Source: Candidatus Poribacteria bacterium
Lineage (GTDB): Bacteria > Poribacteria > WGA-4E > WGA-3G
Length of the DNA: 64,000 nucleotides
Direction: 5' to 3'
Assembly: GCA_012267415.1 (NCBI GenBank)
Contig: JAAXGN010000078.1
Coordinates: forward strand, 51,631-115,630
The notes below the pieces were generated by a model that was not told where the DNA came from, made no database searches, and worked only from the letters and a program-made list of their open reading frames with translations. Numbering within the stretch: the stretch's first letter is position 1; each line of letters opens with the position of its first letter. Of the stretch, positions 17,031 to 24,167 are shown piece after piece. Made by a program: the position numbers and the translations under genes.

Positions 17031-18193
17031 GCTGAAAGTTCCGGTATATCCATCCATTTCCGTTTCTGCCAAGATTCCATACCTTTTTCTGCTAACTGCA
17101 CACCCTTTGCCCCTTCCAGTAACGTCCAAGGAAAAGGTTCACCTGCAACGACATGTCGGAGGAACGAGACCCATTGTGCTTTAAAAGCGTTCTCGTAGGT
17201 TTCCTGTTCAGGAATCTTAAGCCATCCATTAAAAAAGTCAATCGGTTGTTCTATATCAGGATTCCAAACGGGACGCGGTGTGCCAGAGAGGGGTTGTATC
17301 CAGCAATCACGTAATCCTGCAACTGCGGAACCGTTCAAACCGTCAACCTGTATTGTTAGCAGATCATCACGTCTCACCCGTACTGCCCAGGATGAGTTAA
17401 AGTGAGCGATAATCCCATCTTCCAATTCAAAGGTAGCGTAAGCAGCATCTTCCGCTGTGCATTGATACGGTTCGTTTTCCTCATCCCATCGTTGTGGTAG
17501 GTGCGTGGTTGCGATGCAGGATACACCTTTCACCGCACCAAAAAGGTTGTCTAACACATATCGCCAGTGGCTAAACATATCAAGGATGATTCCACCTCCA
17601 TCCTCTGACCGATAGTTCCACGATGGACGTTGAGTGGGAATTGCATCTCCCTGAAAAACCCAATAACCGAATTCTCCACGGACAGAGATGATTTTGCCGA
17701 AGAAGTCCGCATCAATCAAACGTTTCAGTTTTAGGATACCGGGTAACCAGAGTTTATCTTGAACGACGCCGTTTTTTAGTCCTGCATTTGCTGCTTGTCT
17801 ATACAGACTGTATGCTTCAGCAGTTGTCGTTGCAGTCGGTTTTTCACAGTAGATGTGTTTTCCTGCAGCGATAGCAGATTGCACGGCATCAACCCGCCTG
17901 GATGTAACCTGTGCATCAAAATAGATGGAATAATTATCGTCTGCGAGTGCAGCATCAAGGTCTGTACTCCACTTTTCTACGCCTGTCGTTTCTGATAGTT
18001 TCTCTAATTTGGCAGGATTTCTACCGACGAGAAACGGTTCAGGCATAATCACTTCGCCTTCACCTATTGGAATGCCTCCCTCTTCTGCTATTGACAGGAT
18101 GGAACGGATGAGATGTTGGTTCGTTCCCATCCTCCCCGTGACTCCGTTCATGATGATTCCGACACGATGTGTTTTCTGCGTATGATTTGTCAT
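17000..18193 (-). CDS. Gfo/Idh/MocA family oxidoreductase, C-terminus extended by a repeat
   Basis: A 397-aa dehydrogenase-like protein. The Rossmann half shows a modified dinucleotide loop (IIMNGVTGRMGTNQHL) and the family signature GKHIYCEKPTA. The C-terminal half has the expected sheet with DGGGIILDMFSHWRY, where the His and Asp are likely catalytic-site residues. The last nine residues (LSTSGAKGV) and the TAG come from an intergenic repeat unit that also occurs 50 bp away, so the natural C-terminus has been replaced or extended. No partner gene is adjacent. The substrate is unknown. Confidence 0.9.
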   Translation of the reverse strand: MTNHTQKTHRVGIIMNGVTGRMGTNQHLIRSILSIAEEGGIPIGEGEVIMPEPFLVGRNPAKLEKLSETTGVEKWSTDLDAALADDNYSIYFDAQVTSRRVDAVQSAIAAGKHIYCEKPTATTTAEAYSLYRQAANAGLKNGVVQDKLWLPGILKLKRLIDADFFGKIISVRGEFGYWVFQGDAIPTQRPSWNYRSEDGGGIILDMFSHWRYVLDNLFGAVKGVSCIATTHLPQRWDEENEPYQCTAEDAAYATFELEDGIIAHFNSSWAVRVRRDDLLTIQVDGLNGSAVAGLRDCWIQPLSGTPRPVWNPDIEQPIDFFNGWLKIPEQETYENAFKAQWVSFLRHVVAGEPFPWTLLEGAKGVQLAEKGMESWQKRKWMDIPELSALSTSGAKGV

Positions 18194-18298
18194 TTACAAT
18201 CCTTATTTGAAACCTTATTTGCCATATAGTAGCATAATCTGTTAGATTGTGCTACTGATGATTCAAATTGGGGTGTGTCAAGTCATTGCCACTTTTTT

Positions 18299-18607
18299 GT
18301 CAGAATCGCGGAAGGCGCGGAGGACGCGGATGACGCGGAAGGGACTCTTGTGACTCCTATATTTCATTTTACAAGAAAACCTATACGCGTGACCAAACCC
18401 TCTTTTTCTGTGTTCTCTGTGTTCTCTGTGCTTTCCGCGATTCAGATGGTTATTTTTGTCAGAATCGCGGAAGGCGCGGAGGACGCGGATGACGCGGAAG
18501 GGGTTCTTGTGTCTTCTATACTTGATTTCACAAGTAAACCTGTATACAGGACCAAAAGCCTCTTTTTCCGTGTTCTCTGTGTTCTCTGTGCTCTCCGCGA
18601 TTCAGAC
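18299..18607. repeat. Two ~150-bp palindromic MITE-like elements (copies A and B)
   Basis: Copy A 18299-18447, copy B 18458-18607. Each starts GTCAGAATCGCGGAAGGCGC and ends with CTCTCCGCGATTCAGAC or a close variant. The two ends are imperfect inverted repeats of about 40 bp, and an inner CTTGTG/CACAAG pair continues the fold, so the whole unit can form one long hairpin. Open frames inside it (Arg/Glu-rich) are a by-product of the repeat. Confidence 0.85.
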
Positions 18608-18631
18608 AGAATAGTCCGAGATTCTAACGCG

Positions 18632-19030
18632 TTACCTAAGATTAGGTTGTGAGAGAATCAATCTATTGACATTTATCTTTTTCTTACCGAAATTGATCAA
18701 CAAACCTATTTCTAATCTATATGCCTTCAGATAATTTAATATCTGTGCTTCATGAACAGGTTCTAACTTTGTGATAGCTTTTAGTTCCACCAACACAATT
18801 CCTTCCACTACGAAATCAGCGCGGCGAGTGCCAATAGGTTCTGGGAAGTCCTTGTAATATATATCATGCTCAACTTCTCGAGCAAATTCCAGTCCTGCAC
18901 TCCGCATTTCAACAGCTAACACTCTCTGATAGATCACCTCTTGGAATCCGTTTCCCAAAAACTTATGGACTTCAATCGCTGCCCCAATTATCTTGTCAGT
19001 GATGTCTCCATGTTTCAGGTTATTACTCAT
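18632..19030 (-). CDS. GxxExxY protein (PDDEXK-like fold)
   Basis: A 132-aa protein. It has the signature GNGFQEVIYQ that gives the family its name, then RRADFVVEGIVLVELKAI, which matches a PD-(D/E)xK arrangement (Asp, then Glu-x-Lys), and NYLKAYRLEIGLLINFG typical of the family end. Cellular function of GxxExxY proteins is not established. It lies alone between two pairs of ~150-bp palindromic repeats. An AAAGGAA site precedes the ATG. Confidence 0.9.
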   Translation of the reverse strand: MSNNLKHGDITDKIIGAAIEVHKFLGNGFQEVIYQRVLAVEMRSAGLEFAREVEHDIYYKDFPEPIGTRRADFVVEGIVLVELKAITKLEPVHEAQILNYLKAYRLEIGLLINFGKKKINVNRLILSQPNLR

Positions 19031-19054
19031 TTTTTGTTTCCTTTTATGATTTTG

Positions 19055-19364
19055 TCAGAATCGCGGAAGGCGCGGATGACGCGGAAGACACGGAAGGGGT
19101 TCTTGTGTCTGCTATATTTGTTTTCACAAGTGAACCTGTAAGCGTGACCAAACCCCTCTTTTTCCGCGTTTTCTATGTTCTCCGTGTATTCCGCGATTCA
19201 GACAGGTGTTTTTTGTCAGAATCGCGGAAGGCGCGGATGACGCGGAAGACGCGGAAGGTGTTCTTGTGTCTCCTATATTTGATTTCACAAGTAAACCTAT
19301 ATGCGTGATAAAAATCCTCTTTTTCTGTGTTTTCTGTGTCCTCCGTGTAATCCGCGATTCAGAC
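19055..19364. repeat. Two ~150-bp palindromic MITE-like elements (copies C and D)
   Basis: Copy C 19055-19203, copy D 19215-19364, the same family as at 18299. They are separated by only 11 bp and fill the gap between the GxxExxY gene and the WD40 gene. Confidence 0.85.
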
Positions 19365-19384
19365 GGTTATTTATGAGTTTAGTT

Positions 19385-21808
19385 TCATTTGCGTATTAAC
19401 ATTTTGCGCGTTGCAGAGAAATTGCCGGCTTTTAATGTATAGAAATAGACTCCGCTTGCTACAGACTCACCGAGTGCGTTTTTGCCATCCCAATGTGCAG
19501 CACGACTCTTGCCTTGATAGACACCAACTGTCTGATGTCCTATGTCTAACGTCCGAACCAACTTCCCATCTGCAGTATAGATAGAAATGCTAACATCTGC
19601 TGGAGTTGCTAACTGATACGGTATCCACGTCTCTGGGTTGAATGGGTTTGGGTAGTTTGGCAGTAAGGATGTCTTTTTCGGAGTCAACGCTGCTAAGAGT
19701 TGTTGTAGAAAGAGGATACCACGTTGTGAAGTCGGGTCTGTTAGGTTTAGCTGCTGTGCTTGGGTGAGCCAGTGCTGCACTTGTTCCCTTGTGATAGTGC
19801 TGTCCGTATCAAGGTGCAATGCTGATGGTGCAGCTTCCCCACTGCCAAACTCACCCGCAACAATAACAAGGTCTAAGATATTGACAGCCCCATCCTTGTT
19901 GACATCAGCAGGATTTCCTTCTTCTGGGACCGGTTGTGCAAAACTTGAAGCAACTTGCACTAAATCCAAGATGTTCACAAGACCATCCCTATTCACATCT
20001 CCAAGAATGGGGGACACCACGGGATTAGGTGTAGTGCTAACCTTATTAGTCGGTAACTTCCACAAGCGTATGGTGTTGTCATCACTCCCGCTTGCGAGTG
20101 TTTTTCCATCCGGACTGAACGCTACGCTTCTGACATAACTCGTATGCCCTGTGAGCGTAAGGATGGTTTCACCTGTCTCCACATCCCACAAGCGGATGGT
20201 ATGGTCATCACCCTGGTATTCACCACTTCCACTTGCGAGTGTCTGTCCATCCGGACTGAACGCTACGCTCCAGACCGAACCCGTATGCCCTGTGAGTCTC
20301 CTTAGTTGCGAACCAGTCCCTACATCCCACAAGCGGATGGTGTTTCCACTATCACTTGCGAGTGTCTGCCCATCTGGACTGAACGCTACGCTCCAGGCCC
20401 AACCCAAATGCTCACCGAGTTTTCGTAGTTCTGCACCTGTTTCTACATTCCACAAGCGGATGCCATCAACACTCCCACTTGCGAGGGTTGTCCCATCCGG
20501 ATTGAACACTACACTCATGACATCATTACTATGCCCTGTGAGTTTTCGTAGTTCCGCACTTGTCTCCACGTTCCACAAGCGGATGGTGTAAGTACTCCCA
20601 CTTGCGAGTGTTTTTCCATCCGGACTGAACGCTACGCTAAAGACATAATTCGAATGCTTTGTGAGTTTTTGTAGTTCTGCCCCCGTCTCTACGTTCCACA
20701 AGCGGATGGTGTGGTCATGACTCCCACTTGCGAGCGTTCTACCACCCGGACTGAACGCTACACTATTGACATAATGCCAATGCCCTGTGAGTTTTCGTAG
20801 TTCTGTGCCTGTTTCCACATCCCACAAGCGGATGGTGTTGTCCGAACTCCCACTTGCGATTGTATTTCCATCTGGACTGAACGCTACACTATTGACTTCA
20901 CTCGTATGTCCTGTAAGGACGGTAGACGTGATATCTTGTGCCTTGACAATTGAGGGTACCACAGGATTAGGTGTAGTGCTGACCTTATTAGTCGGTAACT
21001 TCCACAAGCGGATGGTATTGTCTCGACTTCCACTTGCGATTGAATTTCCGTCGGGACTAAATGCCACGTTGACAACAGCACCCGTATGCCCTGTGAGTAT
21101 GCGTATTTCATTTCCTGTTTCCACTTCCCATAAGTGGATGGTATTGTCCAAACTGCCACTTGCAAGCATCTGTCCATCCGGACTGAACGCGATGCTCGCG
21201 ACCGGCCCCGTATGCCCTATGAGTATTTGCAGTTCATCTCCCGTGCTTACCTCCCACAAGCGAATGGTTTTATCCCCACTGCCGCTTGCAAGTGTCTGTC
21301 CATCAGGACTAAAATCCACGCTCCAGACGATACTGGTATGCCCTGTGAGTGTGTGTATTTCATTCCCTGTTTCCACTTCCCATAGGCGGATGGTCTCGTC
21401 CCGACTTCCACTTGCGATTGTATTTCTATCAGGATTAAAAGAGACACTGTCGACAATAGAGGTATGTCTTGTGAGTAATCGCAGTTCATCTCCCGTGCTT
21501 GTCTCCCACAAGCGAATGGTGTTGTCATAACTTCCACTTGCGATTGTATTTCCATCGGGACTGAACGCTACACTACGGACAGTTCCTGTATGCCCTCTGA
21601 GCGTGCGTATTTCATTTCCCGTAGCCACGTCCCAAAAACGAATGGTGTTGTCATCACTGCCGGTTGCGATCATCTGTCCATCTGGACTAAATGATACGCT
21701 CTTGACCCAATCAGTGTGACCTCTAAGAACGGTGGACGGAATCTCTTGTGCAAAGATGTTTAAGGTAAGGACAGTAAAAAGCATAAATGCTGTTAAAGTT
21801 GTTTTCAT
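19385..21808 (-). CDS. Secreted 13-repeat WD40 protein with dockerin pair and C-terminal sorting module
   Basis: An 807-aa protein. The signal peptide is about residues 1-20 (MKTTLTAFMLFTVLTLNIFA). Thirteen WD40 repeats of the HTxxVxSVAFSPDG...TIRLW type follow, in blocks of six and seven; each block ends with the same linker (KLPTNKVSTTPNPVV), evidence of block duplication. Then comes a dockerin-like calcium pair (GDVNRDGLVNILDL and ADVNKDGAVNILDL). The end is a FlgD/T9SS-type module with NYPNPFNPETWIPYQLA, YTADGKLVRTLDIG, SGVYFYTLKAG and ATRKMLIRK. It is probably an extracellular or surface scaffold. The repeats are near-identical, which suggests recent expansion or gene conversion. AAAGGAGA precedes the ATG. 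Confidence 0.92.
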   Translation of the reverse strand: MKTTLTAFMLFTVLTLNIFAQEIPSTVLRGHTDWVKSVSFSPDGQMIATGSDDNTIRFWDVATGNEIRTLRGHTGTVRSVAFSPDGNTIASGSYDNTIRLWETSTGDELRLLTRHTSIVDSVSFNPDRNTIASGSRDETIRLWEVETGNEIHTLTGHTSIVWSVDFSPDGQTLASGSGDKTIRLWEVSTGDELQILIGHTGPVASIAFSPDGQMLASGSLDNTIHLWEVETGNEIRILTGHTGAVVNVAFSPDGNSIASGSRDNTIRLWKLPTNKVSTTPNPVVPSIVKAQDITSTVLTGHTSEVNSVAFSPDGNTIASGSSDNTIRLWDVETGTELRKLTGHWHYVNSVAFSPGGRTLASGSHDHTIRLWNVETGAELQKLTKHSNYVFSVAFSPDGKTLASGSTYTIRLWNVETSAELRKLTGHSNDVMSVVFNPDGTTLASGSVDGIRLWNVETGAELRKLGEHLGWAWSVAFSPDGQTLASDSGNTIRLWDVGTGSQLRRLTGHTGSVWSVAFSPDGQTLASGSGEYQGDDHTIRLWDVETGETILTLTGHTSYVRSVAFSPDGKTLASGSDDNTIRLWKLPTNKVSTTPNPVVSPILGDVNRDGLVNILDLVQVASSFAQPVPEEGNPADVNKDGAVNILDLVIVAGEFGSGEAAPSALHLDTDSTITREQVQHWLTQAQQLNLTDPTSQRGILFLQQLLAALTPKKTSLLPNYPNPFNPETWIPYQLATPADVSISIYTADGKLVRTLDIGHQTVGVYQGKSRAAHWDGKNALGESVASGVYFYTLKAGNFSATRKMLIRK

Positions 21809-21837
21809 CGTTAATCTCTCCTTTTGATTCTAATGTT

Positions 21838-22294
21838 TTCTGAATCGCGGATTACGTGGAAGACACGGAAGGGACTCTTATGCATTTCAAGTTTACCTTC
21901 ACAAGATGCGTAGATTTTAACATAAACCCTCTTTTTCTGTGTCCTCTGTGTTCTCCGTGTATTCCGCGATTCAGACGGTTATTTTCGTCAGAATCGCGGA
22001 AGGCGCGGAGTACACGGAAGACGCGGAAGTGGTTCTTGTGCATTTCAAGTTTCCTTTCACAAGATAGGGTGATTTTAAGCAAACACCCTCTTTTTCTGTG
22101 TCCTCTGTGTCTTCTGTGCTCTCTGCGATTCAGACATTTATTTTCGTCAGAATCGCGGAAGGCACGGAGGACGCGGATTACGCGGAAGGAACTCTTGTGT
22201 CTTCAATATTGATCTCACAAGTAAACATGTGTGCAGGACCAAAAATCTCTTTTTCCGTGTTCTCTGTGTTCTCTGTGCTCTCTGCGATTCTGAC
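21838..22294. repeat. Three ~150-bp palindromic MITE-like elements (copies E, F, G)
   Basis: Copy E 21838-21976 (139 bp), copy F 21987-22135, copy G 22146-22294, each 10 bp apart. They lie immediately upstream of the WD40 gene, so its promoter must be inside or next to copy E. With copies A-D they bracket the GxxExxY and WD40 genes. Confidence 0.85.
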
Positions 22295-22549
22295 AAAGAG
22301 GGGTAAAATATTTACACACCAACCCAGATGTTCATTTACCTTTGTGTTTAGAATTGGCTATATATCAGCTCACGTGGCAATTACCCATAGAATCTACTAC
22401 AGTAATAATATGCTAATTCGCGTGGTTTGTCAAATTATATCATATTTACTATATGATACTGAATTGTTATAATATAATTAGACACTATGCTTGTAGGAAT
22501 GCACTACGATTCGGGATTAATTTTAAAAACAGTCGGGAGTCGGCAATTG

Positions 22550-22613
22550 ACGGCAAATGAATTGCCCTACTACAAACAGATGGGTGCGTAGTAGGGCAAT
22601 TTATGACACGTTA
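22550..22613. repeat. Inverted pair of GAATTGCCCTACTAC repeats
   Basis: A leftward copy (AATGAATTGCCCTACTACAAA) and a rightward one (GTAGTAGGGCAATTTATG) separated by about 10 nt. Same family as 3936-3963. Confidence 0.7.
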
Positions 22614-22709
22614 AGAAATCAGGGAATGAGAATCTGAATCTTATAGTGAAATACAAAAACAAATGCACACTTTTGGTCCATTGGACTTCACCGACAGACT
22701 TGACCGTGC

Positions 22710-22768
22710 TGTAGCATAAACTTTTAGTTTGTGCAGTCGTGTACGCAAACTAAAAGTTTGCGCTACAA
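22710..22768. repeat. Inverted repeat pair (GTAGCATAAACT / GCGCTACA family)
   Basis: GTAGCATAAACTTTTAGTTT mirrored by AAACTAAAAGTTTGCGCTAC, the same arrangement as at 7305 and within the 145-bp elements at 37376 and 47754. Confidence 0.7.
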
Positions 22769-22813
22769 TTTGTGCAAGTAATTATAGATTTCACTATAAT
22801 ATAGTTTTTGCAA

Positions 22814-23269
22814 CTATTGCAACAACTTAGGTTTGTCAGTGCATTGCGGGGCTGCACCTTCGGGGAGTGGTGGCACATCTATACCGGCTTTTGGCAGTGT
22901 GCCAGCGAGTTCCTGTTTCCAATGGTCAACATCTCCTGCGGGTCCGTAGCAATAGACCATCTTCATCGGTGTGTCGCTTGTGTTCGTCAACTGATGGAAA
23001 ACCCATGATGGAATGAACACAGTTTGTCCAGAAGAAATCGTTTGACGTTCCTCACCGAGACACATTTCGCCTTCACCTTCAACGATAAAGTATATCTCTT
23101 CCTGTTCGTGATTGTGCCATGGGACTTGTCCGCCGTTAGGTTCTAAAACAACGAACCCCAGACAGAATTCGTCTATCTGTATAGGGGATGCGCCACCGAC
23201 GAGGTTTCTGGTTAATCTACGTGCGGGATATGTGCGACCTTCCATTTCATTTACATCTGCAATTAACAT
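22814..23269 (-). CDS. Cupin-domain protein
   Basis: A 151-aa single-domain cupin. Motif 1 reads PWHNHEQEEIYFIVEGEG, with the two His and Glu that bind a metal. Motif 2 reads GQTVFIPSWVFHQLTN, with the third His ligand. The sheet is intact from residue 35 to 115. Cupins of this type are small isomerases, dioxygenases or sugar-binding sensors; the substrate cannot be told. The C-terminal 30 residues are Pro-rich. It is first in a small minus-strand group with a Uma2-type gene upstream, 40 nt away. Confidence 0.87.
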   Translation of the reverse strand: MLIADVNEMEGRTYPARRLTRNLVGGASPIQIDEFCLGFVVLEPNGGQVPWHNHEQEEIYFIVEGEGEMCLGEERQTISSGQTVFIPSWVFHQLTNTSDTPMKMVYCYGPAGDVDHWKQELAGTLPKAGIDVPPLPEGAAPQCTDKPKLLQ

Positions 23270-23309
23270 TATACATGTCCTTTCTCAAAATACCTTATAT
23301 GTTTGAATA

Positions 23310-23876
23310 TTACTCAAAAAGTTCTACTACTTGACAAGAGAATCCTTCTACCACCTCTTCACCACTGAGCGTGTCATTGCGTGTGAGAGTCGTGATGTCT
23401 GTTTCAGAACGATAGATAGTCACCGTTTTAGAACGGGGTTTCAGTACCCAAACCAACTTTGTGCCTGCTTCAAGGTAGGCGAAAGCCTTTTCTTCAATAC
23501 TGGATGAGGCATCTGTTGGAGAGACTACTTCAACGGCAAGGTCCGGTGGAACAGGGGACGCTTTGGTAAGATCATCGGGAAGTCGGTCAATTGAAATAAT
23601 GGCTATATCAGGTATCAGCAGGCGTTCACCAACACGGAAACCTGTTTCTGAAAGAACACGTCCCAGTTGATTTTCACGAACATGCAAGTGTAGCAACGAG
23701 ATTAGGTTCACACTAATGTAACCGTGTTCCACTGATGTTGGAGCAAGCGGAATTAACTCTCCATTTAGGTATTCATAACCCTCTAAGTCGCTTTCAAGGA
23801 ACTCCTCTAAGGTCATGTTTGTCTTTTTAGGAGTTAGATATTCTTGTTTGTAATCATAAATGCCTTGTGAATTCAT
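23310..23876 (-). CDS. Uma2 (DUF820) family putative endonuclease
   Basis: A 188-aa protein. The core matches the Uma2 restriction-endonuclease-like fold: MTLEEFLESDLEGYEYLNGE at the N-terminus, then LLIPDIAIIS (Asp) and PDLAVEVVSPTD (Glu-x-Val), followed by EKAFAYLEAGTKLVWVLKP with a helix lysine. The family is abundant in cyanobacteria and some marine bacteria, often in many copies; its biological role is unsettled. GGAG lies before the ATG. Confidence 0.9.
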   Translation of the reverse strand: MNSQGIYDYKQEYLTPKKTNMTLEEFLESDLEGYEYLNGELIPLAPTSVEHGYISVNLISLLHLHVRENQLGRVLSETGFRVGERLLIPDIAIISIDRLPDDLTKASPVPPDLAVEVVSPTDASSSIEEKAFAYLEAGTKLVWVLKPRSKTVTIYRSETDITTLTRNDTLSGEEVVEGFSCQVVELFE

Positions 23877-23991
23877 GACATTTTCTCCATTGTTTACTTG
23901 GTATTTAGCTTATCTTCAATGTAATTATAATTTACCACATAATGCTGATATATTTCAACCGCTTTATCTTGTGAGACCTTAAAATATATGT

Positions 23992-24034
23992 GCACTTCTT
24001 GACACGACGGGCAATGAATTGCCCTACTACGAAC
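23992..24034. repeat. GACGGGCAATGAATTGCCCTAC repeat with CACTTCTTGACAC flank
   Basis: The palindrome GGGCAATGAATTGCCC plus the flank CACTTCTTGACACGAC. The same flank, reversed, adjoins the copy at 34583-34638, so the element is longer than the palindrome. Confidence 0.7.
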
Positions 24035-24108
24035 AGACATTTGCTAACAGATAAGTGTTTACATAATTCTAAGTATATCTATATAATGGAATGTATTCAA
24101 AAGGATAA

Positions 24109-24139
24109 AGGCGCGTATGTAGAACACACATACACGCCT
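24109..24139 (-). terminator. Rho-independent-like terminator of ppdK
   Basis: A 12-bp stem with one mismatch (AGGCGCGTATGT / ACATACACGCCT) about 30 nt past the ppdK stop, followed on the transcript by a U-rich run (TTTATCCTTTT). Confidence 0.65.
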
Positions 24140-24167
24140 ATAAAAGAACTAAACAAGAAAATATAAA

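Larger units (their letters stand above)
22295..22813. other. Intergenic region with two repeat pairs
   Basis: No gene is supported. It contains the GAATTGCCC repeats at 22550-22613 and an inverted AAACTTTTAGTTT/AAACTAAAAGTTT pair at 22710-22768. The rest is AT-rich and unremarkable. Confidence 0.5.

Noticed and set aside
18275..18652. Arg/Glu/Asp-rich open frames inside the ~150-bp palindromic elements (also 21852-22472)
   Set aside because: The same frames recur in each repeat copy and follow from its GC-rich ends; there are no start signals or family matches.
20787..21530. Plus-strand open frames (up to 247 aa) opposite the WD40 gene
   Set aside because: Their repetitive text (such as CPSGLNATL) is the complement of the WD40 repeats.
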